This document shows, piece by piece, positions 22,796 to 33,864 of a stretch of DNA of 64,000 nt. The notes beneath the pieces were generated by a model that searched no databases, was not told where the DNA came from, and saw only the letters and a list, made by a program, of their open reading frames with translations. The stretch's first letter is position 1, and each line of letters begins with the position of its first letter. The position numbers and the translations under genes were made by a program. The DNA comes from Aselliscus stoliczkanus (lineage: Eukaryota > Chordata > Mammalia > Chiroptera > Hipposideridae). The DNA lies in contig CM066727.1 in NCBI GenBank assembly GCA_033961575.1, positions 3,930,001 through 3,994,000 of the forward strand. Direction: 5' to 3'.

Positions 22796-23299
22796 CAGAG
22801 AGAGACAGAGAGAGACAGAGAGTTAGAGGTAAAGATACGATATAGATAGATATAGATACAGATATACAGATACAGATATAGATATGACAGAGATGGAGAC
22901 ATAGATACAGATACAAAAACAGAAGAGACTGATTACAGGAATTGGCTCACCAGGTTATGGAGACTGAAAAGTCACATGTTTTGCCATCTGCAAGCCGGAG
23001 ACCCAAGAAAGCCAGGGTGTAGTTCAGTCTGAGTCCAAAGGTCCGAGAACCAGGGGCTCTGAGGTGCAAGGGCAGAAGATGAACATTTCACTCAGTCAGA
23101 GAGTAAATTCCCCCATCTCCACCTTTGCTCCATCCGGGATCTGGGTGGATTGGAAAGGGTTGCCTGCTTTACTGAGTCCCCTGATTCAAACGCCCATCTC
23201 TTCTGCAAACCCCTCCACAGACACACCAGAAATAGTGTGGTATCAGCACTCTGGGCATCCCGTAGCCCAGTCAAGTTGACACATAAAATTACCTATCAT
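22656..23299 (-). repeat. Ancient interspersed repeat with GA microsatellite, inserted in L1
   Basis: The element starts 'gctctccagagaagtgtgac', carries a long GA/GACAGA tract, then 'ttacaggaattggctcacca' and ends 'cagtcaagttgacacataaa'. The same family occurs antisense at 37752-38210 and sense at 43755-44280. I know the sequence as a common mammalian repeat but am unsure of its class name. It interrupts the L1, so it is the younger insertion here. Confidence 0.65.
22697..22830. repeat. (GA)n / (GACAGA)n polypurine microsatellite
   Basis: About 130 bp of purine-rich GA repeats interspersed with GACAGA. Open frames rich in Ser/Leu on the minus strand come from this tract. Homopurine strand could form triplex (H-DNA). 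Confidence 0.95.
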
Positions 23300-23712
23300 A
23301 GCATACAATAGAATATTATTCAGCCTTAAAAATGAAGGAAATTCTGACACATGCTATAGCATAGATGAGCCTGGAAAACATTATGCTAAGTGGCACATGC
23401 CTGTCACAAAAGGACAAGTGGTGCATACTTGCACGTATATGCGGTATCCAGAGTAATCAAATTCACAGAGACAGACAGTAGAACGGGGGTTTCTAGGTGC
23501 TGGGAAAATGGGCTAATACGGAGTTATTGTTTAATGGGAGTTGCAGGCTTTTATGTAGAGAAGATGAGGCAGCTCTAGACATGGATTTAGGGGGCTGGCA
23601 GCACAGTCATATGATTGTACCCAATGCCACTGCACTGTACACTTAAACATGGTTAAAAGTGTGAATTTTATGTTATGACATTTTACCACAATTTTTAAAT
23701 ATTTTTTTAAAA
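23300..23712 (+). repeat. L1 3' end, second part (split copy)
   Basis: Resumes the L1 at 'tagaatattattcagcctta', then 'gcatagatgagcctggaaaa' and the 3'UTR end 'cactgcactgtacacttaaa' with terminal A/T-rich tail. Same strand and order as 22530-22655. Confidence 0.75.
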
Positions 23713-24019
23713 AAAACAAGCATTTATTGGTTGCCTACCACATGTCAGGAGTATTTTGGGGAAGCAGAACCAGTAAGGAGAAGACCCCTCCGCCCCTCCG
23801 AAGGCCTCCGCCCTCTGCCCTGCACTGTCTGCCAGCCATCTTGCGCTGTCTTACACATGAGCACTTCAAACATGCTGTCCAAGGGCTAACATACTCTTTC
23901 GAAAGGACCCACCGTGGAGAAGGTTCTCATTTGTCATGAAGTGGCAAAGCTGGAGTGCCTTGGAGCAACCCACTCTCTTCTCAGATGTCAAATCTTTGTG
24001 ATCACCTGCCCTTCCCCGG
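23713..24019. other. Unassigned sequence
   Basis: Short non-repeat stretch with a chance 70-codon frame (23727-23939). No domain or splice-site context. Confidence 0.4.
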
Positions 24020-24560
24020 CCGGCTTACTGCAGATTCCAACGTCAGAGCACAGAGAGATTTCTTGTGGCTTCTAATTAAATCACCACGACAAATCTGAAT
24101 TAGCCATGCATCATGTGCACGCTGCTTCTAATTAGAGTCCTCTTTCTGCTTATTTGCTTGATAACAGCAGAAAATAGAAAACCTGGTTTTGACTGCTCAG
24201 TACCAAGGCCCAGGAGCCATTAGCATGGTACACGGCTAGGAATCTGAACTCCTGAGTTCTGTTCTCCTAATCAGGCTTGCTCTTCCCACATCAGAGCAGA
24301 GGCTGGAAGCCAGGAATGAATTCAGTGGAGGCCTCTCAAATGCTAAATTGTGAAGCTATGAAGCAATCACACAAAGACGAATGATAATTTCTCCAGTAAA
24401 CAATAGAATTACTCTTGGCAAATGAAATCAATGCAAAAGCTGTTGTGTGTCCCCTGGACTTTGATGAAAGAATAAATAAAAGGTGACCTCTATATCAATT
24501 TGGAAGTTAGAAATGATAAAGATTATTGTCGGTTCCCTCAACCTCTCTCATTTACTGAAG
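24020..24560. other. Repeat-free AT-rich stretch, speculative conserved noncoding element
   Basis: No repeat similarity is seen. Two copies of 'gcttctaatta' (about 24070 and 24123) give TAATTA homeodomain-type cores in opposite sequence contexts, and the surrounding sequence looks non-decayed. Conservation cannot be judged from one genome, so this is only a candidate. Confidence 0.2.
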
Positions 24561-24710
24561 TGTTAAAATTCATTTCGGCTCATGTTTGTGGCATCTGTCC
24601 CCCAAATCCCAACAGGTAACAAAAGAAGCACCCAGAACATTAGAGGGTTTTGTTTTCTGAAGACTACTGCAGGTAAACAGGTACATCTAGCTTTGTAATC
24701 ATTTAGAATT

Positions 24711-25052
24711 TGTTACGGACTGGAGGTTGGAGTCCCCCAAAGTGTGAATTTTGAAGCCTTAACACCCAGTGTGACAGCATTTGGAGGTGGAGTATTTGGG
24801 AGGTAATTGGTTTAGATAAGGTCATTAACTCTCCTGATTCTCAGGCTCTCAGATTTGAACTGGACCCCAAATGCTCTGCTGGGTCCCCAGCACGTGTAGG
24901 TGACAGGTCCTGGGACTTCTCAAACTCCAAAACCATGTGAGCCAAACCTTCATAATAAATCATATATAGACATAGATATAGATAAAGATATATAGATACA
25001 TACATATAGATAGATATATAGATATCTATCTATATTATATATATTTATATAA

Positions 25053-25101
<49 letters not shown>

Positions 25102-25140
25102 CTGCCAGTTCTGTTTCTCTGGAGAACACCAACTCATACA
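24711..25140 (+). repeat. Composite LTR-like repeat with GATA/TA microsatellite
   Basis: The 5' half (24711-24830) reads as an MLT1-type LTR ('tttggaggtggagtatttgg', 'taattggtttagataaggtc'). From about 24845 it switches to the 3' half of the family seen at 43755-44280 ('gggacttctcaaactccaaa', 'atgtgagccaaaccttcata'). A (GATA)n/(TA)n tract sits at 24961-25098, followed by 'tctgtttctctggagaacac'. It is either two elements joined or one recombinant family. Confidence 0.6.
24961..25098. repeat. (GATA)n then (TA)n microsatellite
   Basis: GATA/TAGA-type units pass into a long alternating TA run. Tyr/Ile-rich frames here are artefacts. Confidence 0.95.
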
Positions 25141-27120
25141 TGCCCTGAGATTTATTGTAATGACATAAAGGTTTATGTCAATCCCGCCCCTACCAAAACA
25201 TGGCTAAGAAGTTGGAATGCACCAAGTGGTTTAGCAGCACTCATATGCTTCATCCCTTAAATTGGGGGTAGAATCTGTTTTTCTGAAATCTCACTGACCC
25301 CCAATCAGAAATCATCAGCCACTAAGAAAAGAGAAGTTAGGAAGGAATATTGAGAAAACAATCAACAAATGTCCCCCACAAACACCAGTGTTATCTGACT
25401 CATCCATAGCCCACAAGAACATTTGGTCTCTACACGTTTAAGGGTAGGTTATCATTTACTCAATGTTTCTTAACTAGAAATTTGAACAAAAAAATAATGA
25501 TTTAATTAAAGAATGAAAAGTCTCTTCAACTATATTCATGAAAGTTCTAGTTACCATCTGTCAAGAAAATAGTTCAGTGCACTCATTATTCTCTTTAAAG
25601 CTCATTTGCCTGTGATCAATCGTCGTTGCACATTCATATTTTTGCACACACACATAGGAATGGGCTCCAGGAATGAGCTCTTAGGACTCATAGGTGCTCT
25701 AGGAATGTGTAGGAACCACACGCACCACAGTTTCCAGCTTAGTCTCTGTTCTCCTCGGGCCCTGATGTGGCTCATTCAGTTGAGTGTGCTAAGTTTCCTC
25801 ATTCCTCCCAAGATTCTGCAATGGGCTTATTTGCATATAATTACTAAAGGGGTCCCTTCTGACCCGAGTGACTCAGGCTGTCTCACATTTAGGCCATGGG
25901 AGTAATGCCCTCTCAGGGGTCTGCCCAGTACTCCCACGTCATCGTCACTGAGGCAGGGGACTCGCCAGGCTCCTCCTGTTGTCAAGAATTTAGGAATCTT
26001 TAACCCCAGGGCAAGCCAGGTAAGCAGTGTAGCTTATATCCTACAAGTGATTGTATTTTGCATTTCAGGTTTCAGACCTTGAGACACTCATCTGAAAAGT
26101 GAACCAAGAGGTCCTCCAGATAGGCCAAGAAAGGGTCAGAAAGGCAAAGGGCACGTGGCCAATCACTAAAAGGACAGAACGAAATGTGAATCCCATGACA
26201 TCGTGATCCCGACCCAGTCTTCCCAGCCAGGTTGACACGGGGCGTATGTACTTATGGAAGCAACCCACCTTCCCTACCCTCATCTTCCGTGCCTGTCCCT
26301 CGCTACAGTCCCAGGTAAGTGTTTACCACCGATCACCACCTGGGAGGAATCCCCCCACTTCCCCCACCGCCTGACACACGGTCCTTACAGCCCATAGGTC
26401 TGCACACCGGTTTCATAAACACACTGAGAAGGGAAGTACGAGGAAGTGCTGAGCTGGACATTTCACCCCCTTGGCACCCGTGCTGAGAGGCCTTGCATCT
26501 GATCCTGTTGGACAATGATGCAGCGAGAGGGGTCCCTGGCACCTTTGCCTTGCTCCCACGGCACCCTATGCCCCTTCGCCTCAAGCTACCTGGTACCCTG
26601 TTCCCAGACCACTCTCTTTCCCCTCACCCTTTCTGACACCTTCCCTACTGTCTTTCTCGCGTGTGCCATGTATGATGTAATTTTCAGTCACTCGTGATAA
26701 ATGCCCAGTGAAACCCGGGACAGCCCCCAGGGGTCATAACTCAGAAAATACCCTAGGCTCACGTTGACCTCACAGGACACCAGCATCCAGAGCCTCAATT
26801 CTTAAAATAATAATAATGATGATGATAATAATAATAATAAACTAATTGACTAACATGAGATTTAATTAACTTGATTTAAACTAATTTTACAATTATATAT
26901 ATCCTCATTTAGAAGACTACTAGGAGACATAGAAGATGCAGATTTATTTGAATGTCTCCTTTTTTCTCTTATTTCCAGAATATTGAAAACGACAGTTAAC
27001 TATACTTTCCTGGAATTCCTAGTCTATTAAAAGTATTAAATGGTGTAATTTAACAATGCATGGATTTCTCATTCTGAGATATTCCATTCCTGGAAACTGT
27101 TCAATCAAAATGCGTAATTA
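25141..27120. other. Unassigned intergenic sequence
   Basis: No gene or firm repeat. A short (ATA/ATG)n microsatellite lies at 26806-26842. Frames of 60-99 codons (25606-26697) have no domain and overlap across strands. Confidence 0.4.
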
Positions 27121-27320
27121 TCGACTGGCCAACGTGGTGCAATGGATAGAACAGCCAGCTCTCTCTCCCCTAAGTCAGTCAGTCATCTGTTTGTATTTCC
27201 CATAAATAAAATGGGAATAACATCTCACCCTACAAATATTTAGTGAGAAATTACAAAATACTTTGCAATTGTTTTAATATCTAAAAGCATGATACCCACA
27301 TGATCAGCACCCACCACACC
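27121..27320 (+). repeat. Possible SINE and MIR remnants
   Basis: A possible tRNA-SINE head at 27124-27180 ('gactggccaacgtggtgcaa') precedes a MIR-like tail ('cccataaataaaatgggaat', 'atttagtgagaaatta'). Both are weak. Confidence 0.3.
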
Positions 27321-27335
27321 CATTAAGGAGAGGAT

Positions 27336-27446
27336 GTATTTGTATATGTATATGTATACATATATGTATATGTATACGTATATGCATATGTATATGTATA
27401 CGTATATGTATTTGTATATGTATATGTATACGTATATGTATGTATA
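27336..27446. repeat. Alternating TATATG/TATACG microsatellite
   Basis: About 110 bp of nearly pure alternating purine-pyrimidine units ('tatatgtatacg' type, period mostly 12), with several self-complementary 'tatacgtata' cores. It could extrude cruciform or Z-DNA. Confidence 0.95.
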
Positions 27447-27560
27447 GTCATGGCATGTGGAGCACAGCACAGGGAATACAGTCAATGGAATTGTAACAGC
27501 TATACACCATGTCAGAGGGGTAGAAGACTTGGGAGGGGGCAGTTATCACTTTGTGGAGCC
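27447..27560 (+). repeat. L1 3' end fragment
   Basis: Contains 'gtggagcacagcacaggg', 'agtcaatggaattgtaacag' and 'agttatcactttgtggagc', the same 3'UTR module as at 632-830. The 5' side borders the TATATG tract directly. Confidence 0.65.
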
Positions 27561-28765
27561 TTCCTTCTAAACCCGTCTTAGCACCTTGTGAGAAGAGACC
27601 CAGGAGGCCAGGTGAGCTCCGAAGCTCCTTGAGGAATGCAGGTGTCTTTCTGCATCCCCAGCAGCCCAGGTTTCTGTCAAGACAAGGAAACAAGTTGTGC
27701 AGTGGCCGGTGCTGATGGAAAAGAAGGGACTCCATCTAGTCAGATGTGACTGACTAACCTGTCACCTCACTCGTTACCAGTGAGTGTCTACATCCTTCCC
27801 TGGGAACCACAGAATAGATGCCCTCTCTCTATCAAACCCTCAAAACTGCTTGCAAAGATCTCTTTCATTCACCGTCACGACCCACTTACTCCCAATACAT
27901 CCTGCCATGTGACCATCTGGTTTCTCCTTCTCCACCCTCTCGATGCTCATTTGCTGCTGTCTTTCCCAAAGAATGTTCCTTTTACACTGCATTTCTTCAA
28001 TCCAAACCTGACTGCATAAACTATATTTCTTACCTCTCAATGGCCGACATTGTAGCTCTGTTTAGGCAGAGTCTCAGCTAAGACAACAGAGCTCTTTCCC
28101 CAAAAGAGGCAAAAAAAAAAAAAAGAATAAAGTAAAAAGGCGTGGAACAATGAGACAGAAACCCTGGAAGGAGATCGCAGGAACTGATGGGCCTTAAGAG
28201 AAGGAGGGCTAAAGAGGGGTCTTAACAGTGAGGATGGAGAAGAGAAGACAGATTTCGGAAGGAAGACCCAAAAGAAAAAAAAACACGCAATGCACCAGAG
28301 GAGTCGTGTTTGGGTGCTGTAGGTGGAGGCCAGCCGCCTCCACACAGCCCTCCTGATGGACACTCTGGGTGCAGAGCGAACCTCACTGCCCCCCTCTGGT
28401 CAGGGCACTTCAGTTCACACCGCCCTCCATGGCCATTTATGTACGTTTCTGCCCCCTTCTCCTCCTCCTCAGTGTGAGCTTGCTGCTTAAGACGATTCAA
28501 GATGTGTCAAGTACCATTGTATCTGATTTGCCGAAATGTAGTCTATTTCTTTGGGGTCTTTTCTCAGCGAAAAGAAAGAATAAACAGTGCATCCTGCTCC
28601 CGGTAACCAGGGAGGTCCTGGTCGCTGACTGGCCATTCCACACCTCGTCTCATTGGGTTGACCTCTCTGGAAAGAAAGCCAACCTCCAAGTGAAGAGTAA
28701 GGCTGGGCTCTAGGCTGGGGTGTGCTGCAGATCAATAAGACAAGAAACAGATGTTTTAGAAAATC
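27561..28765. other. Unassigned intergenic sequence
   Basis: No repeat or gene named. An A14 run lies near 28110-28123. Frames of 79-114 codons on both strands at 27780-28735 overlap and show no domain. Confidence 0.4.
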
Positions 28766-28769
28766 AAAT

Positions 28770-28990
28770 ACCTATGTAACGACTCCATTGTGCCAGGAAT
28801 TGTTCTAACTGATTTTACAAATATCGGTTGTTTAATTTCATAACTGCAGTATGAAGTGGGTGCTATTATTACCCCATTTGCAAAAACCACAGCTCAGGGA
28901 GTTAAGTGACCTGACAAGGTCACTCCACAGGTGCGTCCACCACAGGCAGTCTGGTCCAGCCTATGTCCCTGACGAAATAAGGCAGCATAT
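28770..28990 (-). repeat. MIR SINE, antisense
   Basis: Reverse MIR order: 'tttaatttcataactgcagt', 'attattaccccatttgcaaa', 'agttaagtgacctgacaagg' and 'caggcagtctggtccagcc'. An 86-codon frame overlapping it is not a gene. Confidence 0.65.
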
Positions 28991-29735
28991 GGCTTTGAAG
29001 TGTGGGTTAAAAAAGAAAGAAAACTGGTTATTTAAACTGCAGCTTTATTATACCAAATTAGTTTACTGTCACCAAAAGGAAAATGTACTAAATATTAAGA
29101 ATGCAACTTAGAGGTTATCTCTTTGAATCACATGTTTGAAGTTACCCAGTTTCTTAGGCAACAGATGAAAGCAACTTGAATAGCCCAATGTCATGTAAGC
29201 TTTCAGACTATTTTGCTTTATGGTTTTATCATAGTTGCTTTTTTCTCCCCATGAGTACAGCAGAGGCCTTCAAAATAAATTGCCCTCAAATAAGCAATGC
29301 AATATTTTATGTTCTGATCTTTTGAGAAATCTTTACCCAATTCTGTGATGTATCTAAAGATAAGGAATATTGTAGCGTAGGAGGTGACTTGAGGTACACT
29401 TCAATGAAATTTACCAATCAAGAGCCATTTGCATAAAAGCACCAGAACAAGCTGGAAACCCAGCATAGTGTTATCTTAAAGCAGCAGCAGTCATCAGAAC
29501 AGTCCAATAGAATCCAACTAGGACTGATCATTCTTTGCAATATCACCTTGGACTGGGCCACTGCTAAATCACAATGATAGCCACTGTGTTTCCAAGGGGA
29601 GTGACGGGAAAGACTTGAAGAATATCCAGCTAGAAACCCTAAGATTCATGGAGGGTGTGATAGGTTTGAAGGTCATACCATAGTATTTCATTTAAGTCAA
29701 TTAGATTTATTTGCCTTATATTATTCACCCTCGTT
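28991..29735. other. Unassigned AT-rich sequence
   Basis: No repeat family, RNA or gene recognised. Confidence 0.4.
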
Positions 29736-29875
29736 ATTAAGAACTGTGGTTTGGTACAAGTCACTTAACCTCTCCACATTTCAGTGTCCTCACTGGTAAA
29801 GTGGAGAAATCCCTTATGTCACAAATACTTACTGAGGATTAAATTAAACGAGGTGAAGTGTCATTATTATTTTAG
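29736..29875 (+). repeat. MIR SINE fragment
   Basis: Shows 'acaagtcacttaacctctcc', 'cagtgtcctcactggtaaag' and 'actgaggattaaattaaacg'. Confidence 0.65.
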
Positions 29876-30084
29876 CTGCGGCAGCCGGGGACATGGTCTT
29901 TCAAGTCTGGCTTGGAAAGACCCCATTTCACAGTTCCTCAACAGACGCCCTTTTATACTTCCTTCTCAATGCTCTGTCACCTGGTCCTCGCCGACGCCGT
30001 CCCCACCTGAGGGAAGCCCTGGACTTGCGGGGGCTGGCTCCCCGCAAAGTGGCCCCCCTCAGTCTATCGCTTCCTGAGGGAACT

Positions 30085-30250
30085 GGAGCTGGCCTCTAAG
30101 ACTCAGTTTCTTTATTTGTAAATGGGACAACAATAATCTGTATAGGTTATTAGGAGGATTGTAAGAACCGAAGTATGTAAACTACACCAGCACAGTGCCT
30201 TCAATAAAGAAAGCATTCAATACAGCTCAGTACATATTATTATCATTGTC
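30085..30250 (+). repeat. MIR SINE fragment
   Basis: Shows 'actcagtttctttatttgta', 'taggaggattgtaagaaccg' and 'cagcacagtgccttcaataa'. With the fragment 210 bp upstream it may be a second copy or a copy split by the GC-rich stretch 29876-30084. Confidence 0.6.
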
Positions 30251-30994
30251 ATTGCTACCATAAGATTGATTTTATATTCACAAACTAACAAAAGTTGTGT
30301 TTCATGTTTTAACTTACGGTGGGTACTAAATCTCATGTATCTTTTCCCCTCCTCTCCCTAATCAATTCCTCAACTGTCCTCATTTTAAAAGTCTTTTCTA
30401 AATACTTAGACCAACATAGTTTCTTTGAAATTGACTAGAGGCAGACTTTGCCATTCAGAAAAAAATCATTTATAGGCCTCCAATTAAATTGAGGCCATAT
30501 GCCTGGGTTCAGGCTAGAACTAATAGCTAGAATGTGGTTAGAAGCTATGTACACCACTCTCAGGCCTGGCCTGACCCCCCTGGGCAGTCCTCCCTGTGAC
30601 TGTGGTCTGTGTGGAGGGTGGTGACGTCACGGGATGAAAGGAGCTTGGGTCCCTGAGTCATACTCTGGAAGAGAGTTTCCCAAGAAAGCTATACAACCCA
30701 TCCGGGACTTTGATGTGCACTAGAAATACACGTTTACTGGGCTGAAGCCCTTAAATTTCATGTTTTATTTTTAATCACTTCATAGCCTAGCCTACTCTAA
30801 CTGATAAAGCTAGCCATCAAGAAATAGAAGTACAAGAAATGCATGAGTAGTAAGAAAAGATGAAAGAAAAATCAGAGAGAATATAAGCAATAAATGGAAG
30901 AAACCTGAAGAAGAATGGAGCAACGGAGTGCAAGAAGACTAGGGGAGCCGAGGGCAGTACCCACACACGTGAGGCTTGAGACCAAGTGTTTGAA
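30251..30994. other. Unassigned sequence
   Basis: No gene or repeat family recognised. A GC-rich patch at about 30560-30650 has no CpG-island character. Confidence 0.4.
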
Positions 30995-31529
30995 CAGTGG
31001 TCCCTCTATGGGGGGTGATGGGGAATACATTCCAAGACCCCCAGGAGAGGCCTGAAACCATGAATAGTACCAAACCCTAAATCTACTATGCGTTTTCCTA
31101 TACATACGCGCCTATGACACAGTTTAATTTATAAATTAGGCACAGTAGGAGAGTAACAACAGCTAATAGTAAAATAGAACAATTACAGCAATATACTGTA
31201 ATGAAAGTCATGTGACTGGGTTTTGGCCATTACTAAGTAAACAAGGGTGACTGGAACACAAGCCCTGTGAGACCAGTCGACTGAATGCCAAGGCAGCTAC
31301 TAAGTGACTAATGGACGGGTGGTATATACAACGTGGAGACGCTCAGCAAAGAATGATCCATGTCCCAGGCAGGACGGAGTGACATTTCATCATGCTACTC
31401 AGAGCAGCATGCAATTTAAAATTTATAAATTGTTTCTTTCTCGAATTTTCTATTTAATATTTTCAGATTACGGCTGCCACCGGTAAATGAAACCACAGAA
31501 AGCAAAACCATGGATGGGGGGGATGACTG
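30995..31529 (+). mobile_element. Tigger-like nonautonomous DNA transposon, 535 bp
   Basis: The ends are 'cagtggtccctctatgg' and 'gggggatgactg', inverted CAGT...ACTG termini typical of TcMar-Tigger MITEs, with 'ccaagacccccaggagagg' near the 5' end. No transposase frame is present. The flanking dinucleotides are eroded on the left and TA on the right. Confidence 0.55.
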
Positions 31530-33185
31530 TATAAAAAGACTCAGTTAAATTAATTTAATTTGAATCCATTAATTGAACTGAAGTAAGCCTGTACCATGAA
31601 ATCTGAGATCCGGTATTGATTTTTGTAAATAAAATTTTAAAAATGGAAGACGGCTTTGGAGAGAGACGACACGGAAAGAGAGCACTTGGGCGACCAGGCG
31701 ACGGAGGAATCACAGCTACATTAAGCATGACTGACGATCAGGGATGCTCTGAGCTGAGGGGGCCCTGAGACCATCTGCTTTGATGTCTGTACTCTACAGC
31801 TGTGAAAAGAGAGCTGTGGAGAAATGATGTTGCTTTCCTTCAGTCAGATTTTAGGTTTCTGGCCTAGAACATGGACTTCCTGTTATATAATACCCAGAGG
31901 AAAAAAAGAATACCACACACTATTACCTGGCTGGGTTTGCAAATCAGACTGCAAAAAGTAATTCACCATAAAAGTCTAGTATAGAACCTCTTAATGGACT
32001 GGTCGCAAAAGCAATAATTATGAACAGACACTTCCTCTCATTACATATGCCAAGGCGACTGTCTCACTCTGTAGATGCTCAAGAAACAAACATTTCTAGG
32101 AAACTTCCCGTGCGAGTTCCCGGGGGAGGGGGGTGGACACGCACACAGTGAAGGTACGATGTCACCAGCATTGGCTTAGAGCCTCCAGCCATTGCCCTCA
32201 GTAACCGTCATGGAGAGGCAGTTTCTGTGCCCGCCCATGGGGCACGTGGGAACAGGCGCAGTGCTGCATCCAGGGCTCCCTTTCCTGCTGAGTGACCTTA
32301 CCATTAGTGGGCATGCCACCCTTGGACGCCACCAGCCACTCGCCAGCCCCCAGGAGCTCTTCATCAGTCTGGATGTACAGACGCACTGCCGGTTTCAAAC
32401 AAGACTTAGGGGAGCTTCTGAAGGTACCTTGAGGCGTGCCTTGGCAGCGGTACCTTTGGACAGGTTGCCGGAAGCTCCTGACAGCAGGGAAAGTGCAGCT
32501 GGCTTCCTCTTCTCTTCAAAGGACAGAGTTTTATGATGGCATCAACAATGCCCCCAGCACCTCACACGTTTGGGGACAGGGATGTTGAAACGGAAGCACT
32601 GTTCAGGCGAAACCTGCCCACAAGGAAGCATTTCTCTCTGCTCTGAACTGGTTCACTCAACACAGATATGTTAAGTGAACTGACATTAAACGTAAGAAAT
32701 CAATTAGATTACATTTTGCTTTTTCCCTTCAGGGAAAACAACACATAAGTAAACTGCTGTGAACCCAACTGTTTCCCTTTAGAACTCGAGAGAAAATATT
32801 GCGATCCACTGCCTGTGCGTGAAATGCCACTGTTTGCTCTCGCCCAGAGCCCTTTCGTCAGAATCACCACCGCGCAGGCCTGACAAATATTCCCACTACC
32901 CTATAGTCCTCCAGCTGCTCCACGCCACCTCCTCGGGACCGAAGAGCCAGGTCTAATGCAGGGCCTGGTTTTATATGTGAAAATCCCTCGTTGTTCTCTG
33001 ATTACATCCTGCAGTGTTATTAATACCAGGTAGTCACTGTTGTCCCTACTTTATAGATGAATAAAGAGAAGTGTGAGAACAGAGGCATATCCAAGTGCTG
33101 ATGGATATTCTAGAGCCACTGACACCAACAGGTGGGGGCTGGGCCACCTGGGCGCTGCCCAGCCCTGGTTGGAGTGCTAAGGTCA
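31530..33185. other. Unassigned intergenic sequence, one open stretch on both strands
   Basis: At 32176-32536 both strands are open (114 codons plus, 62-66 minus), but no domain or splice context is visible. A decayed processed gene copy on the minus strand is conceivable but not identified. Otherwise no repeat family is recognised. Confidence 0.35.
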
Positions 33186-33189
33186 CACC

Positions 33190-33811
33190 ACCGAGGCTGT
33201 CATCCTTGTGATAAATCGCAATAATTTTTTGTAAAGTATACCCCAAATTTGAAAAACTATATGCATCCCTATGTTTACTGTAGAGCTGTTTACAATAGCC
33301 AAAATATGGAAACAACTAAAATGTCCATCAACACGATTGGATAAAGAAACTGTGCTACCTTTATACAATGGAGTATTACTCGGGCATAAAAAAGAATGAA
33401 ATCTTACCATTTGCAACAACATGGATGGACCCAGAGAATGTTATGCTGAGTGAAATAAGTCAGACTGAGAAAGACAAGTACCGTATGATCTCACTGTGGA
33501 ATCTAAAGAACAGAATAAACGATCAAAGAAAACAGAAACAGACTTATAGATACAGAGAGCAAACTGATGGTTGCTACATAGGAGGGAGGCTGGGGATGGG
33601 GGAGAAGGGGAAGGGATTACAAAGTATAAATTAGTAGTTACGAAATAGCTACAGGGATGTAAAATACAGTATGGAGACTATAATCAATAGTGTGGTAAAG
33701 ACTATGCAGGGTGTCAGAAGAGTACTGGCCTTACCAGGGGGATCATTTCATAGATTATATATTTGTCTAACCACTGCACTGTACACCTGAAACTAATATA
33801 AAATAATACTG
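33190..33811 (+). repeat. LINE-1 3' end (end of ORF2 and 3'UTR)
   Basis: Well-preserved L1 sequence: 'aatatggaaacaactaaaat', 'tggataaagaaactgtgct', 'gcaacaacatggatggaccc', 'gtatggagactataatcaat' and terminal 'gcactgtacacctgaaacta'. The frame 33368-33634 covers the last part of ORF2 but is off the true frame in places. It is 5'-truncated, as most L1 copies are, and runs into a (CA)n tract. Confidence 0.85.
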
Positions 33812-33813
33812 AA

Positions 33814-33821
33814 TGTCAAAT

Positions 33822-33862
<41 letters not shown>
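33814..33862. repeat. (CA)n microsatellite at L1 tail
   Basis: About 24 CA units lie immediately after the L1 tail and before the mariner inverted repeat. Confidence 0.95.

Positions 33863-33864
<2 letters not shown>

Noticed and set aside
22555..22916. 115-codon Ser/Leu-rich minus frame
   Set aside because: It is the translation of the (GA)n microsatellite complement plus a GATA-like tract.
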